Notes under the pieces: generated by a model
What the model was told of the DNA's origin: nothing
Seen by the model: the letters and a program-made list of their open reading frames with translations, nothing else
Database searches by the model: none
Program-made: the position numbers and the translations under genes
Assembly: GCA_046759385.1 (NCBI GenBank)
Contig: JBHICC010000041.1
Span: 1 to 24,713 of the forward strand
Reading direction: 5' to 3'
Length of the DNA: 24,713 nt
DNA from: JBHICC01 sp046759385
GTDB taxonomy: Bacteria > Pseudomonadota > Gammaproteobacteria > Acidiferrobacterales > SPGG2
Shown: positions 14,563 through 22,977 of the stretch, piece by piece
How the letters are laid out: each line of letters opens with the position of its first letter
Position numbering within the stretch: position 1 is the first letter of the stretch

Positions 14563-15486
14563 ATGAAAGTTGCGCTCATCGGTGGAACGGGCTTTGTCGG
14601 TAGCTATCTGGTCGACGAGCTGATTGCGCAGGACCACCAGCCGGTGCTTCTCGTTCGCCCTGGCAGCGAGTTGAAAGTACAGCAAAGCGACCGCTGTACG
14701 CTCGTGCCTGGTGATGCGAAAGACTCGGAATCCATACGCCGCACATTGGACGGTTGCGATGCTGCCATATATAACGTCGGCCTTTTGCGCGAGTTCAAAA
14801 GCAAGGGCATCACTTTTGACGAGCTGCATTACCAAGCGGCCAGGCGAACGATAGACAGCGCCAGTGCACTGGCCGTACGACGCTTCATCCTGATGAGCGC
14901 CAATGGCGTCAAACCGGACGGCACCGATTATCAGCGAACCAAGTATCTGGCCGAACAACATTTGCAGGCGACGGATCTGGATTTCACCGTCTTTCGCCCA
15001 TCAGTGATCTTCGGCGAGCCGCGTGGCCGCATGGAGTTCTGCACTCAGCTACGAGAGGAGATGATCAAGCTGCCGTTGCCGGCGCCGCTTTTTTTCGAAG
15101 GTTTGCTGCCGGTCAACGCGGGGACCTTTATGATGTCGCCGATTCACGTAAAAGACGTGGCGCGCCTCTTTGTCAAATCGCTTGACGTGCCCGAGACTTT
15201 CGGCAAGACGTTCGTGCTTTGCGGTCCGCAAACTTTCACTTGGAAGGGAATCATCCGCATCATCGCGCGGGCGAGCAGGCGGAGCAAAATGATGGTTCCG
15301 GTGCCGGCGTTCTACGTGCGGATCATGACGGCACTATTTGACCGTTTCGAGTTTTTCCCGATCACGCGTGACCAGCTCACCATGCTCCTGGAAGGCAACA
15401 CAGGTGATTCAAGGGATATCTTCGCCCAGCTCGGGGTCGAGCCTACGCCGTTCAGCGCGGAAACATTGACCTATCTTCGGTCGTGA
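14563..15486 (+). CDS. NDUFA9-like atypical SDR protein (complex I subunit family)
   Basis: A 307-residue Rossmann-fold protein. IGGTGFVGSYL (6-16) gives the GxxGxxG dinucleotide site at 7-13, and YxxxK occurs at Y123-K127 (DYQRTK). MSANGVKPDG and FRPSVIFGEP complete the extended/atypical SDR pattern of the NDUFA9/NAD(P)H-binding group. Bacterial members are of uncertain function; they are annotated as complex I NDUFA9 family because of the mitochondrial homologue, and related proteins act on sugar nucleotides or quinone-linked substrates. It follows the DUF393 gene by 24 bases with GGAAG near the ATG, and ends 5 bases before the convergent antiporter gene. A role in respiratory chain assembly is only a guess. 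Confidence 0.85.
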   Translation: MKVALIGGTGFVGSYLVDELIAQDHQPVLLVRPGSELKVQQSDRCTLVPGDAKDSESIRRTLDGCDAAIYNVGLLREFKSKGITFDELHYQAARRTIDSASALAVRRFILMSANGVKPDGTDYQRTKYLAEQHLQATDLDFTVFRPSVIFGEPRGRMEFCTQLREEMIKLPLPAPLFFEGLLPVNAGTFMMSPIHVKDVARLFVKSLDVPETFGKTFVLCGPQTFTWKGIIRIIARASRRSKMMVPVPAFYVRIMTALFDRFEFFPITRDQLTMLLEGNTGDSRDIFAQLGVEPTPFSAETLTYLRS

Positions 15487-15491
15487 TGGGC

Positions 15492-17075
15492 TCAGCGCGC
15501 TAGCTCTGCTCCGAATTGTTCGTAAACGTGCTCGGCATACGCGGCACCCGCCTCGGTGTACAAGTTGAGGGCGGCTTTCACACCTAGCTTTTCGAGTTGC
15601 TCGACTTCATCGGCATAGCGCGCCACCGCCGTAATGGTCCCCGGGTAGCCCTGGTCGAGTAGCTCCTTCGCGGTTATCATGTTAGCGGCGTGTGCGCCCA
15701 TGGTTAGGATCACCAGGCGGATTTTTCCCGACTTTTTCGTTCTTTGCCAAAATCCACGATCGGTGGCACTACCTAGCACGACGTTGCGGCCGGCCTGCTT
15801 GTGTTGTTCGACAACGAGGGGATCAACGTCGACAGCGATCACCTTGTCACCGACCCGCTCGCGAAGAAAATCATACGCAGCCGTTCCTATCCGCCCCATA
15901 CCCAAGATACCGATTGTTGCCGGGCCCGGATCCACGGGGTGCTCCTCGGGGTGATAGGCATCGGTTTGGAAGCGATCGAGCACCGATGCAAAGCGTATAT
16001 ACAGAGTTTGGGACGCCACGTTGAGAGGCGATGCCAACACGAACGTGATCGAAAGCGCGATCGCAAAAATGGTTAGCCATTCAGCTCCGATCCAACCATT
16101 TGCCGCACCGACAGCACCGACGATGAGACCGAACTCGCTGTAGTTAGCAAGGCTCAGGGACGCCAACGTCGCCGTACGCGCACGGAGCCTGAATCGCGTG
16201 AGTAAAACGAAAAACAGCGCGACCTTGAGCGGCACGACGACAGTCAACAATACAGCGATCCCGAGCGCCTCAAAGCTCGGAGGTCCGGCAAGTCCGATGG
16301 TCAGAAAAAAGCCGACAAGAAAAAGGTCTTTGAACCCAAGCATAGCCTTCGAGAGTTCGTCGGCTTTGGGATGCGCGGCGAATAGCATGCCAATGATGAG
16401 CGCTCCCAGGTCCGCCTTCAGGTCGACCAGCTCGAACACAAGGCCACCTCCGACTGCCAGGCACAGCCCGTAGAGAATCATGAGCTCGCCGTGGCCAGTC
16501 CGTGCCAGGATCGTCGTCAGTAAAGGGCGAATGAAAAGCAGGCCGATCAGCGCAAGCGCCCATGGCGACGGCAGTTTGCCCGTTGACGCCGCCAGGAATA
16601 CAACGGCTATGATATCTTGGACAATGAGGATTCCGATCGCGGTGCGACCATGCAGCGAGGTCATTTCGCCGCGTCCTTCGAGTACCTTTACCGCGAACAC
16701 CGTGCTCGAGAAGCTGAGCGCAAAGGCGATCATCATCGATGTCGAAAAACTCAAGCCCGCAAAGTATGGGAATCCGACCGCGGCCAACCCGAACAACCCG
16801 AGCCCGAAAACGAGCACTGTGATGAGCATATGAATAGAGGCACCGGCCCACACTTCCGGTCGTAGCAGGCTCTGGATACGCAACTTGAGGCCGATGGTGA
16901 ATAGAAGAAGCGTAACGCCGAGCTTAGCGACCGTATCGATGGGCTCGCCGCTTTCAAATCCGTAGGCATGGAGCGCAAACCCTGCGATCAGGAATCCCAC
17001 GAGCGGCGGCAGGCCGACCTGGCGGACGGCAAATCCGAGAACGAACGCGAGAATAATGGCCCAGAGAGCTTCCAT
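15492..17075 (-). CDS. CPA2-family cation:proton antiporter with TrkA-N domain (Kef-type)
   Basis: A 527-residue inner-membrane protein. An N-terminal exchanger domain has about 12 hydrophobic segments (LGFAVRQVGLPPLVGFLIAG at about 15-34, later LLLFTIGLKL and FALSFSSTVFAVKVLEGRG). It is followed by a cytosolic Rossmann domain with the NAD-binding GILGMGRIGTAAYDFL and a matching VIAVDVDP strand. This layout is that of KefB/KefC-like K+(Na+)/H+ antiporters. The ATG at 17075 is chosen because GAGGA lies 8 bases upstream; a longer frame opens at a TTG at 17090. Ion specificity and gating ligand are not readable. No KefF/KefG-type ancillary gene is adjacent. A monocistronic unit is likely. Confidence 0.9.
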   Translation of the reverse strand: MEALWAIILAFVLGFAVRQVGLPPLVGFLIAGFALHAYGFESGEPIDTVAKLGVTLLLFTIGLKLRIQSLLRPEVWAGASIHMLITVLVFGLGLFGLAAVGFPYFAGLSFSTSMMIAFALSFSSTVFAVKVLEGRGEMTSLHGRTAIGILIVQDIIAVVFLAASTGKLPSPWALALIGLLFIRPLLTTILARTGHGELMILYGLCLAVGGGLVFELVDLKADLGALIIGMLFAAHPKADELSKAMLGFKDLFLVGFFLTIGLAGPPSFEALGIAVLLTVVVPLKVALFFVLLTRFRLRARTATLASLSLANYSEFGLIVGAVGAANGWIGAEWLTIFAIALSITFVLASPLNVASQTLYIRFASVLDRFQTDAYHPEEHPVDPGPATIGILGMGRIGTAAYDFLRERVGDKVIAVDVDPLVVEQHKQAGRNVVLGSATDRGFWQRTKKSGKIRLVILTMGAHAANMITAKELLDQGYPGTITAVARYADEVEQLEKLGVKAALNLYTEAGAAYAEHVYEQFGAELAR

Positions 17076-17083
17076 ATCAGTGT

Positions 17084-17088
17084 TCCTC
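17084..17088 (-). promoter_or_regulatory. Ribosome binding site deciding the antiporter start
   Basis: GAGGA on the minus strand (17088-17084), 8 bases before the ATG at 17075, which excludes the upstream TTG at 17090. Confidence 0.6.
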
Positions 17089-17263
17089 AAGCATTAGTCC
17101 GAAGAGTGGGGAATGATACGAACGTGCGTCTGCCGTCGGTGTGGCAGCGCCGGTTGCCAACCATTTTCTGAAGGTGAAGGGAATAATAGTGTTATTGTTT
17201 TGCAACGATCGCGCTTTGTGACCCGACCGGAGAACGGCTAGCTAATGTCGCTTAACGCGACCT

Positions 17264-17653
17264 TCAAGGCATCTCATCAGCCGTAGGGGCAGGGTTGGGG
17301 AAGACGCGATGCGTGCCTTGCGGCCCATAGATGGTGTAGCCGCCTTTGCCATCGTTGATCACGAGCGAGCTCGAGCCGTCCCGATGGTAGACGCGGTTAC
17401 CTTGCGACTTGCCGAGATAGCGACTGGCGCTGCCATCGCGATTGTACATCGTAAACCCGCCCATGCCATCGCGGATAACCGTCGACTGACTGCCCAAGTT
17501 GCCGTGGCGTGCGGTTGGGCCGCCGAGGCCACCGGAGGCTCGTGCACCGCCACCGACGCCTATCGATTGGGCATGAGCCAATGAGGTAAACGTTAACGAG
17601 GCTACTATCGTGAGTATGGTCTTGAGAATTAACGTAGGCTTAGGCAGGCTCAT
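17264..17653 (-). CDS. Small secreted glycine-rich protein of unknown function
   Basis: A 129-residue protein starting at the ATG at 17653, preceded by AGGAG at a 7-base spacing. A clear signal peptide ends at AHA (28). The mature protein begins with a glycine-rich stretch (SIGVGGGARASGGLGG), then carries two related blocks: VIRDGMGGFTMYNRDGS (59-75) and VINDGKGGYTIYGPQGT (98-114), sharing VI.DG.GG(F/Y)T(M/I)Y. It ends in a proline-rich tail. There are no cysteines in the mature part. The pattern suggests a small periplasmic or surface beta-strand repeat protein. I do not recognise a named family. It is transcribed away from the BCCT gene, apparently alone. Confidence 0.7.
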   Translation of the reverse strand: MSLPKPTLILKTILTIVASLTFTSLAHAQSIGVGGGARASGGLGGPTARHGNLGSQSTVIRDGMGGFTMYNRDGSASRYLGKSQGNRVYHRDGSSSLVINDGKGGYTIYGPQGTHRVFPNPAPTADEMP

Positions 17654-17777
17654 TTTTCCACTCCTGATGACGGTCTGCACGATGCAGTTTCGACCTCGAC
17701 GCCATTATGGCAATTTCATAGACGCCAGGCCAGTGGCCGAGGATAATGCGGCAGCACTGATCGATAATGAATAAATA

Positions 17778-19262
17778 ATGTTCAGGAATCCAGTCCTTCT
17801 CATCGCATTGGGGCTTACGAGTATCGTCGCGATCTGGGGGATCGCGGATACGGCAAGCCTAGCGGCCTTCGCCTCTGCTACCGTGAGGCAGCTCTTCATT
17901 AGCCGCGGATGGTTCATTATGTTAACCGTGAGCGCGTTGGTGATCGCCTGCATCGGGTTGGCGTTATCACCCTACGGCCAGGTCAAGCTCGGCAAGGATG
18001 ACGACGAACCGGAGTTTTCGACTATCAGCTGGCTTACGATGCTTTTTGCCGCCGGCATGGGTGTGGGCCTGCTGTACTTTAGCGCGGCTGAGCCGATTTC
18101 CCATTATCTGATCATTCGCGACTACGAGGATGAGCTCAGAGCGGCGTCCTTAGCGCTCTTTATCACCAACTTCCACTGGTGCCTGCACGCCTGGGCGATC
18201 TATGGGCTGACTGGGCTCGTGATGGCCTACTTCGGCTTCCGTAAGGGGTGTCCGACCCTGATCAGCGCACCGATACAGCGCGTGTTCGGCATGACAGCTT
18301 GGACACGTCTGGTCGGCTGGCTGTGCGACATCCTGGCCATCTTCGCCATTGCCATCGGTGTCGGTGGGTCGGTTGCGATGGGTGTGTTTCAGGTGCAGGG
18401 TGGCGTGGAGTCGTTGTTCGATGTGAAGAATACAGGCCTATGGCTGGCACTGGTTATCTTTGTGGTGCTCTGCGTCTGCTATGTCCTTCCCCTGATGGTT
18501 GACCTAAGCCGAGGCATGGCGGTTCTGTCCAACACGGCCATCGCCATCGCCGGCCTGCTGATGGTCTTTGTGTTATTGGCGGGCCCAACGCACTTTCTGA
18601 TGGGGGGCATCGTTGGAGCCATTGGCGACTACGTTGCGGGGGTGCTCCCGCATGGTTTTCGGACCTTCACTTTCTTTGATCAACGAGTCGAAGAATGGTT
18701 TGCTAGCTGGACGCTCACCTATATGGTCTGGTGGCTGGCGTGGGCGCCTTTCGTCGGGGTCTTCATCGCGCGCATCTCCAAGGGCCGCACCATTCGCGAG
18801 TTTCTCCTCGGTGTTGTTCTCGTGCCGTCGGCGTTCTCTCTCCTGTGGTTCGGCGTCTTCGGCGGCATAGGCTTCTTTGAGGCCTTGCGAACACAGACGC
18901 CGATTGTGGAGGTCGTTAAGACAGATTTCAACGCAACCGTCTTTTTCCTGCTCGAACAACTGCCACTTTCGGCTCTGACCAGCGCTGCAATCGTCGTTGC
19001 CGTCTTCCTCTTTATCATCACCAGTGTAGTAAGCGCGGCCTTTGTGCTGGCAATGTTTTCGACCGGCGGTGACCTCAATCCTAAGGTTAAGATAAAGCTC
19101 ATCTGGGGTGTGATTCTCGGTGCACTCGGGTTGGTCATGATCCTGTCCAACAGCATCCAGGCGGTCAGGTCAATCATCGCGCTTGGCGCCATGCCTTTCG
19201 TTTTTATCGTGCTGCTACTGATGGTCAGCTTCCTGAAATCTCTCAAGAGCGAAAAAAAGTGA
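17778..19262 (+). CDS. BCCT-family transporter (betaine/choline/carnitine type)
   Basis: A 494-residue, roughly 12-helix inner-membrane carrier. It has the BCCT glycine segment AAGMGVGLLYFSAAEPI (91-107), the helix FHWCLHAWAIYGLTGLVMAY with the aromatic Trp/Trp/Tyr substrate-box positions, and the signature WWLAWAPFVGVFIARISKG continuing into RTIREF. Family members take up betaine, choline, carnitine or DMSP/ectoine-like solutes, mostly with Na+. Both termini are short, with no long osmosensing C-terminal extension as in BetP. The N-terminus lacks an obvious ribosome binding site before the ATG at 17778. The substrate cannot be assigned; osmoprotection fits a salt-adapted cell. The stop overlaps the next small gene. 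Confidence 0.93.
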   Translation: MFRNPVLLIALGLTSIVAIWGIADTASLAAFASATVRQLFISRGWFIMLTVSALVIACIGLALSPYGQVKLGKDDDEPEFSTISWLTMLFAAGMGVGLLYFSAAEPISHYLIIRDYEDELRAASLALFITNFHWCLHAWAIYGLTGLVMAYFGFRKGCPTLISAPIQRVFGMTAWTRLVGWLCDILAIFAIAIGVGGSVAMGVFQVQGGVESLFDVKNTGLWLALVIFVVLCVCYVLPLMVDLSRGMAVLSNTAIAIAGLLMVFVLLAGPTHFLMGGIVGAIGDYVAGVLPHGFRTFTFFDQRVEEWFASWTLTYMVWWLAWAPFVGVFIARISKGRTIREFLLGVVLVPSAFSLLWFGVFGGIGFFEALRTQTPIVEVVKTDFNATVFFLLEQLPLSALTSAAIVVAVFLFIITSVVSAAFVLAMFSTGGDLNPKVKIKLIWGVILGALGLVMILSNSIQAVRSIIALGAMPFVFIVLLLMVSFLKSLKSEKK

Positions 19263-19399
19263 CGTTCTGGCAGAACCTCATCGATACTGTCCTTAACCTC
19301 AGTGTTTTTATCTTTATTGGTGTTCTGCTGTGGCTCTATCTGACGGACGTACCGAAGGGTGGGGGGCAGAAAAAAAAGAAGCGGCGCAAAAGGGCTTAG
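19259..19399 (+). CDS. 46-residue membrane miniprotein coupled to the BCCT gene
   Basis: A GTG at 19259-19261 overlaps the BCCT stop TGA (19260-19262), a GTGA junction typical of coupled translation. The 46-residue product starts MTFWQNLIDTVLNLSV, has one hydrophobic helix at about residues 11-29 (VLNLSVFIFIGVLLWLYL), and ends in a strongly basic tail (KGGGQKKKKRRKRA). By the positive-inside rule the tail is cytosolic. A single-span partner or stabiliser of the transporter is plausible. It is too short for many gene finders. I know no named family. An A8 run within the Lys codons could allow slippage. Confidence 0.6.
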   Translation: MTFWQNLIDTVLNLSVFIFIGVLLWLYLTDVPKGGGQKKKKRRKRA

Positions 19400-19482
19400 C
19401 GATTCGCTAATGGAGTTCGGTTGCGCCAAGGTTTCTGTACAGGCTTAAATCACTTGTTGTTTGCGTCGCGACTTTGGTCGAA

Positions 19483-19878
19483 TCACCACAATGCTTCCAA
19501 TGCCCTGAGGACATCGTGGCGACTGATTTGGCCGACCAGGCGGTTGTCCTCCACTACCGGATAGCGCCGATGGGGATCCGTCAGAAACAGTTTGGTCAGA
19601 TCGGCAATGCTGGTATCAGCCTCGATCGTTTTAACCTGGTGGCTCATGAACTCCGATACCCGGCCTCCCCACTCTCCGTGGTAGCTTGCGTGAAACGCGA
19701 CCTTCAGGCAGTCTTTTTCCGTTAGCATTCCAACCAGATTACCGCGCGCGTCGAGCACCGGCGCCCCGGAAATCCTGTTCTCTACCAGCACGCGAGCGGC
19801 TTGCAAGATTTCCATATCGGGACTGAGGGTTACAAGACTTTTCGTCATGTAATTCTTAACGAGGATTGATTTCAGCAT
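19483..19878 (-). CDS. Tandem CBS-domain protein
   Basis: A 131-residue protein made only of two CBS domains: the first starts at VKNYMTKSLVTLSPDMEILQ (7-26) with GAPVLDARGNLVGMLTEKD, the second at VSEFMSHQVKTIEADTSIAD with RYPVVEDNRLVGQISRHDV. Stand-alone CBS pairs usually sense adenine nucleotides or other ligands and regulate a partner. It follows nqrM by 15 bases and may be the last gene of the nqr operon, with GGGGG as a possible ribosome binding site. A link to Nqr or NADH status is suggested by position only. No terminator with a T-run is visible after it. Confidence 0.88.
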   Translation of the reverse strand: MLKSILVKNYMTKSLVTLSPDMEILQAARVLVENRISGAPVLDARGNLVGMLTEKDCLKVAFHASYHGEWGGRVSEFMSHQVKTIEADTSIADLTKLFLTDPHRRYPVVEDNRLVGQISRHDVLRALEALW

Positions 19879-19893
19879 GATGCCCCCGATGCG

Positions 19894-20082
19894 TTACGCA
19901 TCTGACTGCTGGTTCTTTTCTTCACACGTTCCGGAACAGACCGGACAGTCCGATTCCAGTCCCTCAATCGTTTTCAAGCCACCACAGCTGCCCTTGATGC
20001 CGCGCCTGCCAAACAGCACGCCAATGGCCATGCCTAAAATGGCAATTGCGAGTACTACAAAGCTAAGCAGAAAAATCTCCAC
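19894..20082 (-). CDS. nqrM: Na+-NQR maturation factor
   Basis: A 62-residue protein starting with GTG, with one membrane helix (MEIFLLSFVVLAIAILGMAI) followed by KGSCGGLK and DCPVCSGTC. Cysteines fall at 33, 46, 49 and 53 (numbered from the start). This is the (Na+)-NQR maturation NqrM (DUF539) pattern. In Vibrio the protein is required to assemble Na+-NQR and is thought to help place the membrane-embedded iron centre between NqrD and NqrE. It starts 8 bases after apbE and is clearly part of the nqr operon. The N-terminal membrane segment and Cys-rich tail both fit. Confidence 0.92.
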   Translation of the reverse strand: MEIFLLSFVVLAIAILGMAIGVLFGRRGIKGSCGGLKTIEGLESDCPVCSGTCEEKNQQSDA

Positions 20083-20090
20083 GGTGATCT

Positions 20091-21116
20091 TTAGTGCGCG
20101 ATAGATTGCTTGAACCGGGACGTGCTTCGATCAACGAATTCGTCGTCCGCCGCCCTACTAATAAAGTATGCCGCAAGCCGCTCTCGCTCTGCCAGCGCAA
20201 AACCCGTCTCCGGACCCATAACGAGTAACGCCGTTGCCATCGCGTCTGCGCCCATCGCGGTAGGGCTGAGCACAGTCACCGAGACTAAGTTGTGTGTAAC
20301 CGGCGTTCCTTTGCGCGGGTTGATGGTGTGAGAGAATCGTTGCCCGTCCTTTTCGAAGAAATTCCGATAATCGCCCGATGTCGCCATGCCCTTATCTTGG
20401 AGCTGGATAATGAGCTGGACCGCCCGTGGCCCCGGAATCGGCTTCTCGATGCCGATCTTCCAAGGTGTACCGTCGAGGTTGTGCCCCTTGGCCCTCAGGT
20501 CGCCGCCGATCTCGACCATATAGTTGTGCACCGCTAAGGACTCTAGACGTTCCGCCACCTTATCGACGCCATAGCCTTTGGCAATCGCCGACAGATCGAT
20601 AGAGACATCACTACGTGTCTTCTTTATCGCTGGCGGCGAGCGCCGAGTAGAAAGCTTCGTATAGCCTACCCTCGACATGGCTTGGCTTATCTGCTGCTGA
20701 GATGGCACCCGGTTTGCTCGCTTGCCTGGACCGAAACCCCAAAGGTTGACCAGCGGACCGACGGTGACATCGAACGCCCCGTCGGTCAGTCGGCTCACGC
20801 GCAACGCTTCCTCGACTACGGTGAGCAGATCGGCGGAACTGTCAATCCATTGGATTGAGGTGTTGCTGTTGAGCTTAGAAAGCTCTGAGTCGACCCGATA
20901 TGTCGACATTTGATCATTGACTTTCTCCAGAACGCGCTCGATTGTCGCTTTTAATTCATCTGGATTTAGGTCGGCAGGGGGGTCCGCGACCTTCACGGTA
21001 TAGGTGGTGCCCATCGTTGACCCCGACAACCGCAGCAGCGCGTCGCTCGGACTGTCTTTGCTGCACGAGATCAGCAAAGTGGTGAATAGAAAAGAACATA
21101 GCCACCGCTGGAACAC
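20091..21116 (-). CDS. apbE: FAD:protein FMN transferase (lipoprotein)
   Basis: A 341-residue protein that covalently attaches FMN to threonine residues of NqrB and NqrC in the periplasm, from FAD with Mg2+. It starts with GTG at 21116, 11 bases after nqrF. The signal ends in a lipobox LISC (lipidated C18). Motifs are GSTMGTTYTV (32-41), TDGAFDVTVGPLVNLWGFG, SIDLSAIAKGYGVD, VEIGGDLRAKG, and the late GADAMATALLVMG with conserved metal-site aspartate and threonine. The signature matches ApbE and not the flavin-reductase-like relatives. Its placement directly after nqrF is common and fits its modification role. Confidence 0.94.
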   Translation of the reverse strand: MFQRWLCSFLFTTLLISCSKDSPSDALLRLSGSTMGTTYTVKVADPPADLNPDELKATIERVLEKVNDQMSTYRVDSELSKLNSNTSIQWIDSSADLLTVVEEALRVSRLTDGAFDVTVGPLVNLWGFGPGKRANRVPSQQQISQAMSRVGYTKLSTRRSPPAIKKTRSDVSIDLSAIAKGYGVDKVAERLESLAVHNYMVEIGGDLRAKGHNLDGTPWKIGIEKPIPGPRAVQLIIQLQDKGMATSGDYRNFFEKDGQRFSHTINPRKGTPVTHNLVSVTVLSPTAMGADAMATALLVMGPETGFALAERERLAAYFISRAADDEFVDRSTSRFKQSIAH

Positions 21117-21127
21117 GTCTGTCGAAT

Positions 21128-22348
21128 TTACCCGCCAAAGTCATCGAGCAAGATGCTCTCTCTTTCGACCCCCAAGTCTTCCAGCATCTTGATCACCGCG
21201 GCATTCATCATCGGTGGACCGCACATGTAGTACTCACAGTCCTCCGGGGCGGGGTGTTCGGCGAGATAGTGGTCGTAAAGAACATCGTGGATGAATCCTG
21301 TATAGCCTTGCCAATTGTCCTGAGGCTGTGGATCGGATAGCCCCACATACCATTTGAAGTTGTCGTGTTCCGCCTGAAGCCGATCGAACTCCTCGCTGTA
21401 GAACATCTCGCGTTTGCCGCGCGCTCCGTACCAGAAAGTTATCTTGCGCTTAGTGTTAATGCGCTTGAGCTGATCGAAGATATGCGAGCGCATGGGCGCC
21501 ATGCCTGCGCCGCCGCCGATAAACACCATTTCATTGTTGGTATCCCGAGCGAAGAATTCTCCAAATGGTCCCGAGATCGTAACTTTGTCTCCCGGTTTCA
21601 GATCGAAAATATAGGAAGACATCACACCCGGTGGCACATCCGGTTTGTCCGGGGGCGGTGTCGCGATCCGCACGTTTAGCATGATGATCCCCTTTTCCCC
21701 GGGATAATTTGCCATCGAGTAGGCACGCATCGACGGCTCGTTCACCACCGACTCGTAGCGCCAGAGGTTGTATCGATCCCAGTCATCACGAAACTCGGGT
21801 TTGATGTCGAAGTCGGTGAACTTGCAGCGATACGGCGGCGCTTCAATCTGGATATAGCCGCCGGCGCGGAAGTTGACCGATTCGCCTTCGGGTAAATCGA
21901 GCACGAGCTCTTTGATGAAGGTCGCGACGTTCTCATTAGAGCGAACAGCGGTTTGCCACTTCTTGACCCCGAAGACTTCCTCCGGGATCTCGATCTTCAT
22001 GTTGTGTTTGACTGTCACCTGGCACGCCAGGCGGTCTCCCTCGGCCGCCTCACGCTTGGTGATGTACGCGGTCTCTGTGGGCAAAATCGCGCCGCCCCCT
22101 TCGAACACCTTTACTCGGCATTGAGCGCAAGTGCCGCCACCGCCACAGGCGGAAGGGACGAAGAGTTTCACATCGGCGAGTGCACCCAATAGCTTTACGC
22201 CAACAGGGCTCTCGACCGTTTTTTCGTCATTGACGAGGATCTGCACGTGCCCGGCGGGGACCAATTTCGACTTTGCGAACAGGATAACGAACACTAGCGC
22301 GATGATGATGATAGTGAAGAGCGCTACACCCAAACTGATTTCAAGCAT
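21128..22348 (-). CDS. nqrF: Na+-translocating NADH:quinone reductase subunit F
   Basis: NADH-oxidising entry subunit with a 2Fe-2S centre and FAD. The 406-residue length is standard. N-terminal membrane helix (residues 5-25), then the ferredoxin-like domain with cysteines 68, 74, 77 and 109 (SACGGGGTCAQC, later LACQ). FAD binding RAYSMANYP (208-216). NADH-binding domain with FIGGGAGMAPMRSH (276-289) and YMCGPPMMNAAV near the end. All key residues are present. Between nqrE (20 bases) and apbE (11 bases). The N-terminal helix and 2Fe-2S pattern separate it from soluble oxygenase reductases. Confidence 0.98.
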   Translation of the reverse strand: MLEISLGVALFTIIIIALVFVILFAKSKLVPAGHVQILVNDEKTVESPVGVKLLGALADVKLFVPSACGGGGTCAQCRVKVFEGGGAILPTETAYITKREAAEGDRLACQVTVKHNMKIEIPEEVFGVKKWQTAVRSNENVATFIKELVLDLPEGESVNFRAGGYIQIEAPPYRCKFTDFDIKPEFRDDWDRYNLWRYESVVNEPSMRAYSMANYPGEKGIIMLNVRIATPPPDKPDVPPGVMSSYIFDLKPGDKVTISGPFGEFFARDTNNEMVFIGGGAGMAPMRSHIFDQLKRINTKRKITFWYGARGKREMFYSEEFDRLQAEHDNFKWYVGLSDPQPQDNWQGYTGFIHDVLYDHYLAEHPAPEDCEYYMCGPPMMNAAVIKMLEDLGVERESILLDDFGG

Positions 22349-22368
22349 GCGCGTAACCCGAACCGCGG

Positions 22369-22977
22369 TTAGAGTTGAATGCCCGAGAACGCCATGAATC
22401 CTAGCGACATTAAGCCAACAGTGATGAACGTGACGCCGAGTCCCTGCAAGCCATCCGGGACGTCACTGTATTTCAGTTTTTCACGCAAACCGGCCAGCGC
22501 GATGATGGCAAGTGCCCAACCCACACCGGTGCCGAGGCCGTAGACGACACTCTCGCTGAAGTTGTACTCGCGTTGCACCATGAACAAGGTGCCACCTAAT
22601 ATGGCGCAGTTCACAGTGATTAACGGCAAAAAGATGCCGAGCGCGTTGTAAAGCGCTGGGAAGTACCGGTCTAAGGTCATTTCCAGGATCTGCACCATGG
22701 CCGCGATCACGCCGATATAGCTGATGAGCCCGAGAAAGCTGAGATCAACGTTGGGAAGCCCAGCCCAGGCTAACGCGCCATCCTTAAGCAGAAACTCGAA
22801 TATCAAGTTGTTGACTGGCACGGTGATACCTTGCACAACGACGACCGCTATTCCCAGGCCGATCGCAGTCTCGATCTTTTTCGAGACTGCCAAGAACGTG
22901 CACATGCCCAAGAAAAAGGCGAGCGCGAGGTTTTCGACGAATACCGATTTCACAAATAAGCTGAGATAGGCTTCCAT
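22369..22977 (-). CDS. nqrE: Na+-translocating NADH:quinone reductase subunit E
   Basis: A 202-residue integral membrane subunit of about six helices (MEAYLSLFVKSVFVENLALA, FFLGMCTFLAVSKKIETA, later LPLITVNCAILGGTLFMV). The conserved GMCTF and VNCAI cysteines are those that, with NqrD, hold an intramembrane iron centre. The ATG at 22977 shares one base with the nqrD stop (TGATG), so translation is coupled. A TTG one codon earlier also opens the frame. The sequence resembles NqrE more than RnfA, as expected from its nqrC-nqrF neighbours. Confidence 0.97.
   Translation of the reverse strand: MEAYLSLFVKSVFVENLALAFFLGMCTFLAVSKKIETAIGLGIAVVVVQGITVPVNNLIFEFLLKDGALAWAGLPNVDLSFLGLISYIGVIAAMVQILEMTLDRYFPALYNALGIFLPLITVNCAILGGTLFMVQREYNFSESVVYGLGTGVGWALAIIALAGLREKLKYSDVPDGLQGLGVTFITVGLMSLGFMAFSGIQL

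Noticed and set aside
17240..17256. Hairpin GTCGC/GCGAC after the glycine-rich protein as a terminator
   Set aside because: Only five pairs and no T-run on the relevant strand.
17254..17266. 13-base match (AACGCGACCTTCA) to 19694-19706 as a dispersed repeat
   Set aside because: A 13-base match is expected by chance in a window of this size; the copy at 19694 is inside a coding region and the flanks do not match beyond a few bases.
18719..19429. 236-codon minus-strand open frame over the BCCT gene
   Set aside because: Lies opposite an intact transporter gene and the coupled miniprotein; composition fits a reverse-frame artefact.
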